Shown here: positions 1 through 7,637 of the stretch, in pieces | Numbering within the stretch: the first letter of the stretch is position 1 | Layout: every line of letters begins with the position of its first letter | DNA from: an uncultured Bacteroidota bacterium | GTDB taxonomy: Bacteria > Bacteroidota > Bacteroidia > Chitinophagales > Chitinophagaceae | DNA: 58,868 nt | NCBI GenBank assembly: GCA_903829015.1 | Contig: CAIKOJ010000058.1 | Span: forward strand, 1-58,868 | Reading direction: 5' to 3' | Translations under genes and position numbers: made by a program | Notes under the pieces: generated by a model | What the model was told of the DNA's origin: nothing | The model's input: the letters and a program-made list of their open reading frames with translations, nothing else | Databases searched by the model: none

Positions 1-201
1 CTGTTCATTGGGGTATTTCTGCACCATCTTCCCAAACACACAGTCGCAGTAGCTCTTCGCTACAGAATCACTGCCTGCCCATGTTTTAGCTTCTTCAGTA
101 CAGGCTTGGTAGAAGGCATCCTTATCTTCCTGGCTCCATGTATTTTTACAGGATACAGAACCCACCGAAACCAGCAGCACCAGCGCAAACTTTTTCATCA
201 T
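1..201 (-). CDS. Small lipoprotein, partial at the left edge
   Basis: The minus-strand frame opens with two adjacent ATG codons (201 and 198) and runs off the left edge after 67 codons. Residues 1-18 form a lipoprotein signal peptide (MMKKFALVLLVSVGSVSC), with Cys18 as the predicted lipidated residue. The mature part begins KNTWSQEDKDAFYQAC and contains further cysteines (YCDC near residue 53). Short cysteine-containing lipoproteins of this type are common in Bacteroidota. I do not recognise a function. The gene is downstream of hpt on the same strand, about 80 bases away. The lipobox and open frame support a real gene, but the C-terminus is not visible. Confidence 0.7.
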   Translation of the reverse strand, partial: MMKKFALVLLVSVGSVSCKNTWSQEDKDAFYQACTEEAKTWAGSDSVAKSYCDCVFGKMVQKYPNEQ

Positions 202-279
202 AGTCAATTTGGAAAAATAAAGATAGCGACTTTTGGTACAAAACCCGTTTCAGTAAGCAGTCAGATATACCTGCAGGCA

Positions 280-816
280 CTAGTCTTTCAAAACATAAAG
301 TTCCGGCAGATTCCTTCCCAGACCATCATAGTCAAGGCCATAACCTACCACAAATTTGTTGTCGATCTCAAAACAGAAATAATCGGCCTTAACATCAAAC
401 TGCAAAGCTGTTGGTTTAGTAAGAAACGTTGCAATTCTTACAGAAGCCGGCTGTCGCTGATACACCTCAGGTAAAAACGAATACAGCGTTTTACCGGTAT
501 CAATAATATCTTCTACAATGATGATGTGCCTGCCTTGTAAATTTTCTTCGAGCCCTATTGATGTAACTACATTTCCGGAGGATGTAGTGCCCTTGTATGA
601 TGCCAGTTTGATAAAAGATATTTCCGCTTCAATGTCCAGTTGCCGAAAAACGTCTGAAGCAAACATAAACGAACCGTTAAGTATGCCCAGCACCAATGGT
701 CTCTTCCCCGCATAATCCAAGCTTATCTGTGCTGCAATATTCGCTACCTGCTCCAGTATCTGCTTTGCCGAAATAAATGGCGTGAACGTCTTTCCCTGGA
801 TGATCGCGTCTGGCAT
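280..816 (-). CDS. hpt: Hypoxanthine phosphoribosyltransferase
   Basis: This 178-residue purine salvage enzyme transfers the phosphoribosyl group of PRPP to hypoxanthine (and usually guanine) in the cytoplasm. The PRPP-binding loop is IIIVEDIIDTGKTL (around residues 98-111), with the acidic pair expected of this family. An N-terminal LGILNGSF element corresponds to the pyrophosphate loop, and ASYKGTTSSG to the flexible catalytic loop. The C-terminal segment FVVGYGLDYDGLGRNLPEL is typical of bacterial Hpt. Length is normal. The gene lies two bases downstream of the LysM glucosaminidase stop codon, so the two are almost certainly co-transcribed. Guanine versus hypoxanthine preference cannot be judged by eye. 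Confidence 0.93.
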   Translation of the reverse strand: MPDAIIQGKTFTPFISAKQILEQVANIAAQISLDYAGKRPLVLGILNGSFMFASDVFRQLDIEAEISFIKLASYKGTTSSGNVVTSIGLEENLQGRHIIIVEDIIDTGKTLYSFLPEVYQRQPASVRIATFLTKPTALQFDVKADYFCFEIDNKFVVGYGLDYDGLGRNLPELYVLKD

Positions 817-818
817 AA

Positions 819-2270
819 TTATTCTTTAACCCGCAAAACCTGACCTACCTTCACCCCACCCGAACCAAGCTTGTTCCACTCAGATAGCTGGTCCAGTGTT
901 ATGTTGTTTCTCTTAGCTATCGAAAAAGCCGTATCGCCCTTTTTTACAGTATACGTATTATCGCTCTTCCCGGAATTGACCTTAATAACCTTCTTTTCAG
1001 GTGTCAATGGCACTTTCTTTTCAGGTGATGCAGTAGCCTTCTTTTCGGGCTGAACTGAGGACGGATTTTCAGCAATAAGCTTGCTGTCGTCGGCATAAAC
1101 AACCTTATCCAGATCTGCCTTCAGTGCCGCAAATTCTGCTTCCTTTTTCACTTCAGGGTCGTTCGGATCAGGCCTCTCTGCCGGGCGCACCGGCCGTTTG
1201 TTCGGTTCTTCTATAATGATGATCGGCTGAGGCTTGGTCGGCTGAGCGGGTGTCTGTGCAACCTGGTTAGGAATATTTACCTGCTTTGCTTTTGCAGTAT
1301 CTTTTAATGTTTTACTGTTAACTCTGTTTATAGCAATATAATCGCCCGCCGGTGCCTTTTCTTCTCCGGTTGCTATAGCATTGCCCTTGTGCGCTGTAAT
1401 AGGATTCACAACTACTGCAGGCTTGCGCTGTGCTTGCGCCATCAATTCCAGCGTCACACCAACCACAGGCTCCTCGTTGGGGTTCAGCAAATTGAGCTGC
1501 ATCAGTTTCTTCAGCTCCACACCTTCAGCGCGCGCAATACCAGCCATTGTTTCGCCTGCAAGCACTTTATGCTGCCTGTTCACAATTATAGTTGCAGTAT
1601 CACCCCTGAATTTCCCCGCACTGGCATAACTAGGTGTTTGCGAAATAGGTAGCGTAGCTTTTTTAGCTACCGGCTTCACCACAGAATCCATCGGTGGCTG
1701 AGACTCAACAACCGGTAAGATTTTGTCTTTCTTTAAAAACGTACTGTCTTTGGCATTAAAAGTATACTGCTGCAGATCGAAGTCTTCAATGATCTTTATG
1801 AGCTTTTGCGCATACTGCGGATTCGTAGCATAGCCACACTTTTTCAAACATACCGCCCACGACTTATAATCTGTCTCTCGGATCTTGAATAACGGACTGT
1901 ATCTCGGATTCCTCTTCAGATGCTCAGAGTGATCCTTGTATGATTCTGCTGCACATGAGTATTTTTTGAAACATTCATCCGGCGCATCATCGGTATGGGT
2001 AAAAGTAGGCCCCTGCCACCCATTTTTGCACTTGATACCAAAATGGTTATTGGCTTCAACCATCAATTCACTGTTACCTGCCTCTGTTTCCAAAATTCCC
2101 TGCCCAAGTGTAATAGCCGCCGGAATGCCATTTTTAAGCTGCTCATACATCGCCAGCGATGCATATTGGTCTACATATTTCCTTGCTCTCTCCGTATAAC
2201 CATCTTGGGCACCGGCTCTGACCGACACCAACAAAACAAATAATAAGCAGAACTGCAACAATCGACGCAT
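819..2270 (-). CDS. Secreted glucosaminidase (GH73-like) with two LysM domains
   Basis: This is a 483-residue cell-wall hydrolase. A signal peptide (residues 1-22, ending RAGAQ) is followed by a glucosaminidase/mannosyl-glycoprotein endo-beta-N-acetylglucosaminidase-like domain (about 30-170). The motif GQGILETEAGNS includes the expected catalytic glutamate (Glu61), and NNHFGIKCKNGW and YATNPQYAQKL are also present. Two LysM modules follow, one around residues 232-280 (HKVLAGETMAGIARAEGVEL) and one at the C-terminus (YTVKKGDTAFSIAKRNNITL, about 437-483). They are separated by a low-complexity Pro/Lys/Glu-rich linker. It probably cleaves peptidoglycan glycan strands in the periplasm or at the surface. 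A TAnnTTTG box lies about 36 bases upstream, and hpt follows two bases after the stop. Confidence 0.9.
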   Translation of the reverse strand: MRRLLQFCLLFVLLVSVRAGAQDGYTERARKYVDQYASLAMYEQLKNGIPAAITLGQGILETEAGNSELMVEANNHFGIKCKNGWQGPTFTHTDDAPDECFKKYSCAAESYKDHSEHLKRNPRYSPLFKIRETDYKSWAVCLKKCGYATNPQYAQKLIKIIEDFDLQQYTFNAKDSTFLKKDKILPVVESQPPMDSVVKPVAKKATLPISQTPSYASAGKFRGDTATIIVNRQHKVLAGETMAGIARAEGVELKKLMQLNLLNPNEEPVVGVTLELMAQAQRKPAVVVNPITAHKGNAIATGEEKAPAGDYIAINRVNSKTLKDTAKAKQVNIPNQVAQTPAQPTKPQPIIIIEEPNKRPVRPAERPDPNDPEVKKEAEFAALKADLDKVVYADDSKLIAENPSSVQPEKKATASPEKKVPLTPEKKVIKVNSGKSDNTYTVKKGDTAFSIAKRNNITLDQLSEWNKLGSGGVKVGQVLRVKE

Positions 2271-2305
2271 GAATTATAATTATATATAGAGGCGATACGG
2301 TACTG

Positions 2306-2313
2306 CAAAAGTA
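2306..2313 (-). promoter_or_regulatory. -7 promoter box of the glucosaminidase-hpt operon
   Basis: On the minus strand the sequence reads TACTTTTG followed by CA, an exact match to the Bacteroidota sigma-A -7 consensus TAnnTTTG. It would place the transcript start near 2300, about 30 bases before the ATG at 2270. No clear TTTG -33 element is visible at the usual spacing. Confidence 0.55.
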
Positions 2314-2345
2314 CGATTCATTCACATAACAGGATGTTAACAAAA

Positions 2346-2372
2346 CAAAAAATCGTCGTGGTAGTGACTACC
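2346..2372 (-). terminator. Weak terminator candidate after the O-methyltransferase
   Basis: Just past the O-methyltransferase stop, the minus strand carries a five-base-pair hairpin (GGTAG TCA CTACC, 2360-2372). A run of six T residues follows about seven bases later. The stem is short and not adjacent to the T tract, so termination here is only a suggestion. Confidence 0.3.
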
Positions 2373-2376
2373 AATA

Positions 2377-3030
2377 CTAATCCTTTATTTTTCGCACAAC
2401 CATGAGCCCGTCTCTCACCGGTACCAGCATATGTTCTATCCGGTCGTCTGCTTTTACTTTTTTGTTGAATGCGCTGATGGCTCTGGCGTTTTTGCTTTGC
2501 TCATCCGCTGGCATTACTACCTCACCATCATACAATACATTGTCCGCAATGATGTAACCTCCCACGGGCACCCTGTCGAATACCAGATCGTAGTAACGCT
2601 CATAATTTATCTTATCTGCATCGATGAAGACCATATCAAATGATTCATCCAACTTGGCAATCACTTCAGCAGCGGCACCTATGTGTTGTACGATCTTATC
2701 ACGCAAACCTGATGCAGTTATGTACTTGTCAGCCAGATCGTAGAGTTCCTCATCGATCTCTATTGTATGCAGCTTTCCGTCTTCCTGTAGGCCCATAGCC
2801 AGGCAAATAGCCGAGTACCCTGTATAGGTGCCTATCTCAAGAATGCGTTTGGGTCTGGCCATTTTACTAAGCAACTGCAGCAATGCCCCTTGCAGATGCC
2901 CCGAGAGCATTACAGCGTCTCCGCGCTTCAGATTAGTCTCGCGGTTAAGGGCTGCAAGCTCTTTTGACTCCGGCGTTGTAAACTGCTCGGCATAGTCGTT
3001 GAGTGCTCTCGAAATAAGCAAAGAAGACAT
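2377..3030 (-). CDS. SAM-dependent O-methyltransferase (catechol/caffeoyl-CoA type)
   Basis: This 217-residue class I methyltransferase belongs to the O-methyltransferase family 3 (COMT/CCoAOMT-like). The SAM-binding glycine-rich motif I is ILEIGTYTGYSA (around residue 65), followed by the acidic TIEIDEE strand. FIDADKINYERYY and IADNVLYDGEV supply the residues that bind a divalent metal and the hydroxyl acceptor in this family. Length matches the bacterial family. The start codon overlaps the stop of the upstream LOG gene by one base (TGATG), which indicates translational coupling and co-transcription with the LOG protein and the symporter. The substrate is unknown; bacterial members commonly act on hydroxylated aromatics or tRNA (TrmR-like). 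Confidence 0.88.
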   Translation of the reverse strand: MSSLLISRALNDYAEQFTTPESKELAALNRETNLKRGDAVMLSGHLQGALLQLLSKMARPKRILEIGTYTGYSAICLAMGLQEDGKLHTIEIDEELYDLADKYITASGLRDKIVQHIGAAAEVIAKLDESFDMVFIDADKINYERYYDLVFDRVPVGGYIIADNVLYDGEVVMPADEQSKNARAISAFNKKVKADDRIEHMLVPVRDGLMVVRKIKD

Positions 3031-3728
3031 CAGTAATTCGGTTGAAGTTTGTTATGCGAATAAAAATCACTCAGGTAGGCTACAACCTCATCAGCAGTGT
3101 CGAAAACTTTGATCAGATCCAGATCACCCGGCGCTATGTTGCCCTCTCCCATCATCATAGACTTCCGCATCCATTCAAATAGTCCACTCCAATAATCAGA
3201 ACCCATACATATCATCGGCGTCTGAGTAAGTTTGCCGGTTTGTATCAGTGTGGCAACCTCAAAAAATTCATCCATCGTTCCCCATCCTCCCGGCATCATG
3301 ATAAACCCCTGAGAATACTTGGTGAACATAACCTTACGAACAAAGAAGTAATCGAAATTCATCGAGGTCTCATTGTCGATATACTTGTTTTGATGCTGCT
3401 CAAACGGCAATTCTATGTTCAACCCCACCGACTTGCCTCTGGCCAGGCTCGCTCCTTTGTTGGCAGCCTCCATTATGCCCGGACCACCACCTGTAATAAT
3501 TCCGAATCCTTCCTCTGCCAGGCGCTTGGCCACTTCTGTCGCTATCTCGTAGTATTTATGGCCGGGCGTGGTTCGTGCCGATCCAAAAATGGATATGCAT
3601 GGCCCCACCTTGGCAAGGGTTTCAAATCCCTGCACAAATTCTGCCATTACTTTAAAAATCTGCCAGCTGGAATGAGCCTTGGTCTCGGTCCAGTCGCGCA
3701 TTTTGATCTTGTTAATATGCTCTTTCAT
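3030..3728 (-). CDS. LOG family protein (TIGR00730, lysine-decarboxylase-like Rossmann fold)
   Basis: This 232-residue protein carries the two signatures of the LOG family: the nucleotide-binding GGGPGIMEAANKGA segment (around residue 80) and PGGWGTMDEFFE (around residue 148), matching PGGxGTxxE. The family hydrolyses nucleoside 5'-monophosphates to free base and ribose 5-phosphate. Plant LOG activates cytokinins, and bacterial members act on AMP or other purine nucleotides. The older label lysine decarboxylase is not supported. The N-terminal extension of about 30 residues is typical of the longer type II-like LOG proteins. It overlaps both neighbours by one base, forming a tight three-gene operon. 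Confidence 0.9.
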   Translation of the reverse strand: MKEHINKIKMRDWTETKAHSSWQIFKVMAEFVQGFETLAKVGPCISIFGSARTTPGHKYYEIATEVAKRLAEEGFGIITGGGPGIMEAANKGASLARGKSVGLNIELPFEQHQNKYIDNETSMNFDYFFVRKVMFTKYSQGFIMMPGGWGTMDEFFEVATLIQTGKLTQTPMICMGSDYWSGLFEWMRKSMMMGEGNIAPGDLDLIKVFDTADEVVAYLSDFYSHNKLQPNY

Positions 3729-5251
3729 TATTTAATTCCGTTTAGCGCACCTCCTTTACGGGAGATAACCAGTAATAGTATAAATGTGACTGCTGCGTTG
3801 ATGATCAATAATTCTGTGCCTATGCTGTAGCCACCCAGCCACGCCTTATCGTTTTGCTTTAAAATATAACAAGCCACTGGTGCAGCTATACAGGCTATCG
3901 GCACCAGTTCGTTACGAACCTGAAGTTTGGTGAAAATACCAAACGCAAATAATGCCAGCAGCGGGCCATACGTATACCCGGCAACCACCAACAGCAATTG
4001 TATCAGCGAGCCGTTATCCACCGCCCTGAAAACAAATATGCACGCCAGAAAGATGACAGCAAATGTGTTATGCACTATCAGGCGTTTACGCTTTTGCTGT
4101 TGTTCGGTGAGCCCAGTTTGTTTCCGCAGACCCATAATATCTATGCAGTACGACGAAGTAAGCGCCGTGAGCGCACCATCAGCACTGGGGAAAAGTGCTG
4201 AAATGAGTCCGATGATAAAAATAATACTGATAAAGGGAGGCATGTACTTAAAGGCAAGAATCGGAAACAGGTCATCCCCTATAATGTTCTTCCCATCCAG
4301 CAAAAATTGAAATGTATCCTTTCCATCCACCATTACATGCTGAAACGACCCACCCTTACTCATACCATATAGGTAAAGCAATCCGCCAAGCGAAAGAAAG
4401 ATAAAGACCACGACCATCTGCAGAAAACTAAGTGTCAGCATATTCTTCCTCGAATCTTTGTAATTACTTACACTAATATTTTTCTGCATCATCTCCTGAT
4501 CCAGACCCGTCATGGCAATGGTTATGAACGCACCTCCTAATATTTGCTTTAGAAAGAAATTAGCCTTTAACGGATCCGGCTCTACCAGTTTCGTAAATCC
4601 CTTTTCGCCCATCGCGTGCCAGGCTCCTGCCAGATCGTAGTTGAGCGAATGAATGATGTAGCCAACACAGGTGATCAGCGCCAGCAGCATAAAGGTTGTC
4701 TGTAGAGTATCTGTCCATACGATTGTTTTCACACCTCCGCGGTAGGTGTAGAGTAATATCAGTCCCAGTATCACTATCGCAGTCACTTCAAATGATATGC
4801 CCAAATCGGCCAGCACAAATTTCTCAAGCACCTTTATCACAAGATACAGGCGCAGTGTGGCCCCCAGCGTGCGCGAAAGAATAAAAAACAAAGCCCCTGT
4901 TTTATAAGACGTATTGCCCAGCCTCGTTTCCAGATAGGTATAAATGGAAGTTAGGTTGAGCCTGTAATAGAGCGGCAGCAGAATAAACGCCACAGCAAAA
5001 TACCCAAGGAAATACCCTATCACCACCTGAAAATAATCGAACCCTAGCTTACCTACGGTACCCGGCACCGAAATAAACGTCATTCCCGATAACGAGGTAC
5101 CGATCATACCAAATGCCACCAGCCACCACTTACTACTGCGGTTGCCAATAAAAAATGATTCATTGTCCGAATGTCTGGATGTATAGAATGCTATACCCAG
5201 CAGCACCGAGAAATAAACAATGATTATAGAGAACAGTAATACTGAGTTCAT
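3728..5251 (-). CDS. Sodium:solute symporter (SSS family)
   Basis: This 507-residue inner-membrane protein has roughly thirteen hydrophobic helices. It starts MNSVLLFSIIIVYFSVLLG and contains the family pattern SGMTFISVPG, then GYFLGYFAVAFILLPLYYRL, in the first helices. Sodium/solute symporters take up sugars, amino acids, carboxylates or vitamins using the sodium gradient. The substrate cannot be read from the sequence. It is first in an operon with the LOG and O-methyltransferase genes; its stop codon overlaps the LOG start by one base (TAATG). A stem-loop ending transcription from the upstream outer-membrane protein gene lies in the short gap before this gene, so the operon likely has its own promoter there. 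Confidence 0.9.
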   Translation of the reverse strand: MNSVLLFSIIIVYFSVLLGIAFYTSRHSDNESFFIGNRSSKWWLVAFGMIGTSLSGMTFISVPGTVGKLGFDYFQVVIGYFLGYFAVAFILLPLYYRLNLTSIYTYLETRLGNTSYKTGALFFILSRTLGATLRLYLVIKVLEKFVLADLGISFEVTAIVILGLILLYTYRGGVKTIVWTDTLQTTFMLLALITCVGYIIHSLNYDLAGAWHAMGEKGFTKLVEPDPLKANFFLKQILGGAFITIAMTGLDQEMMQKNISVSNYKDSRKNMLTLSFLQMVVVFIFLSLGGLLYLYGMSKGGSFQHVMVDGKDTFQFLLDGKNIIGDDLFPILAFKYMPPFISIIFIIGLISALFPSADGALTALTSSYCIDIMGLRKQTGLTEQQQKRKRLIVHNTFAVIFLACIFVFRAVDNGSLIQLLLVVAGYTYGPLLALFAFGIFTKLQVRNELVPIACIAAPVACYILKQNDKAWLGGYSIGTELLIINAAVTFILLLVISRKGGALNGIK

Positions 5252-5262
5252 TGTACAAATTA

Positions 5263-5290
5263 GAAAAGCCTCGCAAAAAATTGCAAGGCT
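5263..5290 (-). terminator. Rho-independent terminator after the outer-membrane protein gene
   Basis: On the minus strand the sequence AGCCTTGCAA TTTT TTGCGAGGCT forms a ten-base-pair stem with one G-U wobble and a four-base loop. TTTTC follows it. It lies about 30 bases after the stop at 5321 and separates that gene from the symporter operon. Confidence 0.8.
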
Positions 5291-5320
5291 CTAAATTAAT
5301 TTATTTTACTGAGCTTTATC

Positions 5321-5950
5321 TTAAAGCCCGGCAGCGAAACCAAAGTTCACATCAGGCGTACCCTTTGGATATGGGCTGTTTTCTCCCTGCAGCACATCAT
5401 AGATCAACTCGGCATACAACGACACACGACCACCCAACGGCTGCCGGATACCGGCACCAAGTAACAAGGCTGTGTTGGTTACATTCATTTTTACTGTTGT
5501 CAGATTTCCATAGTTGTCGTAGCCCGGTCCTCTCTGGCTGATGAAATCATACTCAACAGTGCCCGACACGAAAAAATTGCGGAACACAATATAACGGGTC
5601 CATAAATTTGGGTAAATGAGATTCTGCCTTATGTAGGATGCTTTATTCGGATCCACCGGATCTACATATACTGGCTGCTGCGCGTATTTGTAACCAAAAC
5701 CTACACCCGCCATAAAATGATCGGTGATCCGGTAACCCACAATAGGGGCCAACCCGAAACTGGCATAACCACTGGAGTACCCTGCTGCAAATCCACCCCC
5801 AACAATTAACCTGTCCGGGTCATAGCCTTTTGTGTGTTTCTTAGCAGACTTTTTATGGTATCCCTGTTTGCCGGAGCTGGTGTATACTTCCTGAGCTGTT
5901 GCCGCAGTTACCCCCACCAGAAGCATAAAAACAATGAATAGATTTTTCAT
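5321..5950 (-). CDS. Small outer-membrane beta-barrel protein
   Basis: This 209-residue protein has a clear signal peptide (MKNLFIVFMLLVGVTAATAQ). A short basic linker rich in Lys, His and Ser (residues 25-45) follows. The rest is made of alternating amphipathic strands, for example LAPIVGYRITDHFMAGVGFG and LLLGAGIRQPLGGRVSLYAE, typical of eight-stranded OmpW/OprF-like barrels in Bacteroidota. It is most likely an outer-membrane protein of unknown function, not an enzyme. It stands alone, with its own terminator downstream. Confidence 0.72.
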   Translation of the reverse strand: MKNLFIVFMLLVGVTAATAQEVYTSSGKQGYHKKSAKKHTKGYDPDRLIVGGGFAAGYSSGYASFGLAPIVGYRITDHFMAGVGFGYKYAQQPVYVDPVDPNKASYIRQNLIYPNLWTRYIVFRNFFVSGTVEYDFISQRGPGYDNYGNLTTVKMNVTNTALLLGAGIRQPLGGRVSLYAELIYDVLQGENSPYPKGTPDVNFGFAAGL

Positions 5951-6013
5951 AGCTAATATTTCTATTTACGAAGTTATGCCAAAATAACGTCGCGGGCACA
6001 CCTGATTATGCTA

Positions 6014-7420
6014 CTAAGACGTTAAAATCTTACCGGGGTTTAATATGCCTTTAGGGTCAAATACCTGTTTTATTTGCCTCATCAGTCCCATTTGCACATG
6101 ATCAAAGGCTATATCCATATATTCCTTTTGTACCAGCCCTATACCATGCTCCCCGGATATGGTACCGCCCATGCGCACCACTTCTTTAAACAATTTCCTG
6201 ATGCCCAGCGGCAGTTTGTTCTTCCAGTCTTCGTCACTCATGTCACCCTTTACAATGTTCACATGTAGGTTGCCGTCACCTGCATGTCCGTAGCACACCG
6301 ACTTAAATCCATACTCATCACCTAATGCCTTGATGATCTGCAGTAGTTCGGGCAGCTCAGCTCTTGGCACTACTGTATCCTCTTCTTTGTAAATCGAATT
6401 GCTTTTTACTGCTTCACCCACCTTGCGGCGCAAAGTCCAAAGCATTTGCTTTTGCTCACTGCTGTCAGCAAATAAAACCTCATCCACATCGTACTGCTGC
6501 ACTATCTGCGATATTGCTTCTGCATCTCTGTACAATTCATCCATATGGTTGCCATCTACTTCTATCAGCAGATGGGCAGCTATATTATCAGGCAGGTGTA
6601 TGCCGGTCGACTGCACATACCGCATAGACCACTCCAATGCATCCCGCTCCATAAATTCCAATGCAGAGGGTGTATATCCCGCCAGAAATATGGCATTGAC
6701 TGCCTTACAAGCCTCCACAGCCGATCTGAAAGGCACCAGCATGAGCAGATCATATTTAACTGCAGGTATCAGCCTCAGCACTACTTTAGTGAGCACACCC
6801 AATGTCCCCTCACTGCCTACTATCAGTTGAGTGAGATTATAACCTGTGGCGTTCTTCAGCACATTGGCACCCGTCCATATCACATCTCCGTTTGCCAGTA
6901 CCATTTCCAGGTTCAGCACATAATCCTTTACCACACCGTATTTCACGGCTCTTGGTCCGCCAGAATTTTCAGAAACATTACCACCAATAAAGCAAGAACC
7001 CTTGCTTGCCGGATCCGGTGGATAAAACAACCCTTCTGCCTTCAGATGCTCCTGCAATACCTGAGTGATCACCCCCGGCTCAGTGGTCACCTGAAAGTTT
7101 CGCTTGTCTACGTTCAGAATTTTATTGAATCTCTTCATATCCAGCACCACACCACCCAACACCGGCAATGCGCCACCACTAAGGCCCGTACCCGCACCTC
7201 TTGGAGTAACAGGCAGTTGCTGTTCGTAGCAATAACGCATAATTGCACTCACTTCTGTCGTAGTTCCCGGCTGTAGCACTACTTCAGGTAGGTAATGCAG
7301 GTCCTCGGTTTCATCGCTGGCGCATCTGTCCAGATTTTCCTGATCGGCCAGTACATATTTTTCACCCAATACTTGAGTAAAGCAGGCTACATGCTCTGGT
7401 GTAATTTTGTTGAAAAGCAT
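6014..7420 (-). CDS. FAD-binding oxidase/dehydrogenase of the GlcD (glycolate/D-lactate) type
   Basis: This 468-residue flavoprotein has an N-terminal FAD_binding_4 domain (about 40-215), with TPRGAGTGLSGGALPVLGG and the later GGNVSENSGGPRAVKYG. It also has a C-terminal FAD-oxidase domain (about 220-465) containing CYGHAGDGNLHVNI and GTISGEHGIGLVQKEYM. Both are hallmarks of GlcD, the D-lactate dehydrogenase Dld2 and related 2-hydroxyacid oxidases. The likely reaction is oxidation of glycolate or D-lactate, with electrons passed to the respiratory chain. No GlcE or GlcF partner gene is adjacent, so it may act alone like Dld2-type enzymes. The precise substrate is uncertain. Confidence 0.88.
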   Translation of the reverse strand: MLFNKITPEHVACFTQVLGEKYVLADQENLDRCASDETEDLHYLPEVVLQPGTTTEVSAIMRYCYEQQLPVTPRGAGTGLSGGALPVLGGVVLDMKRFNKILNVDKRNFQVTTEPGVITQVLQEHLKAEGLFYPPDPASKGSCFIGGNVSENSGGPRAVKYGVVKDYVLNLEMVLANGDVIWTGANVLKNATGYNLTQLIVGSEGTLGVLTKVVLRLIPAVKYDLLMLVPFRSAVEACKAVNAIFLAGYTPSALEFMERDALEWSMRYVQSTGIHLPDNIAAHLLIEVDGNHMDELYRDAEAISQIVQQYDVDEVLFADSSEQKQMLWTLRRKVGEAVKSNSIYKEEDTVVPRAELPELLQIIKALGDEYGFKSVCYGHAGDGNLHVNIVKGDMSDEDWKNKLPLGIRKLFKEVVRMGGTISGEHGIGLVQKEYMDIAFDHVQMGLMRQIKQVFDPKGILNPGKILTS

Positions 7421-7637
7421 GATGCAAGTTACTGAATAGCGAAATAAATAGCCATTGAGGCACTATGTACAGGCTGGCAGAAGGCACAGCAAGTTCGAGG
7501 CGCGAATCGAATTACACACTAATCGTATGTGAGGAGTCGGTAGCGTCGGTATCCTATTAAATATCCTACCCCCTCCCAATTATTGCCGCAATCATTATAA
7601 AATTCCGCACTAAGTCCGTAAGTTTGATAGTATTTCT
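7421..7637. other. Intergenic region between divergent genes
   Basis: This 217-base region separates the divergent GlcD-like and periplasmic-binding-fold genes. An exact TAAGTTTG box (7619-7626) lies directly before the plus-strand ATG. No operator or RNA was recognised. Confidence 0.4.
7619..7626 (+). promoter_or_regulatory. -7 promoter box before the periplasmic-binding-fold gene
   Basis: TAAGTTTG matches TAnnTTTG exactly but ends only eleven bases before the ATG at 7638. If used, it gives a leader of only about seven bases. No -33 element is evident, so it may be a chance match. Confidence 0.35.

Noticed and set aside
6545-7276. Plus-strand open frame of 243 codons inside the GlcD-like gene
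   Set aside because: The opposite strand has clear FAD-binding motifs; the shadow product has no recognisable domain and unnatural His/Gln/Arg composition.
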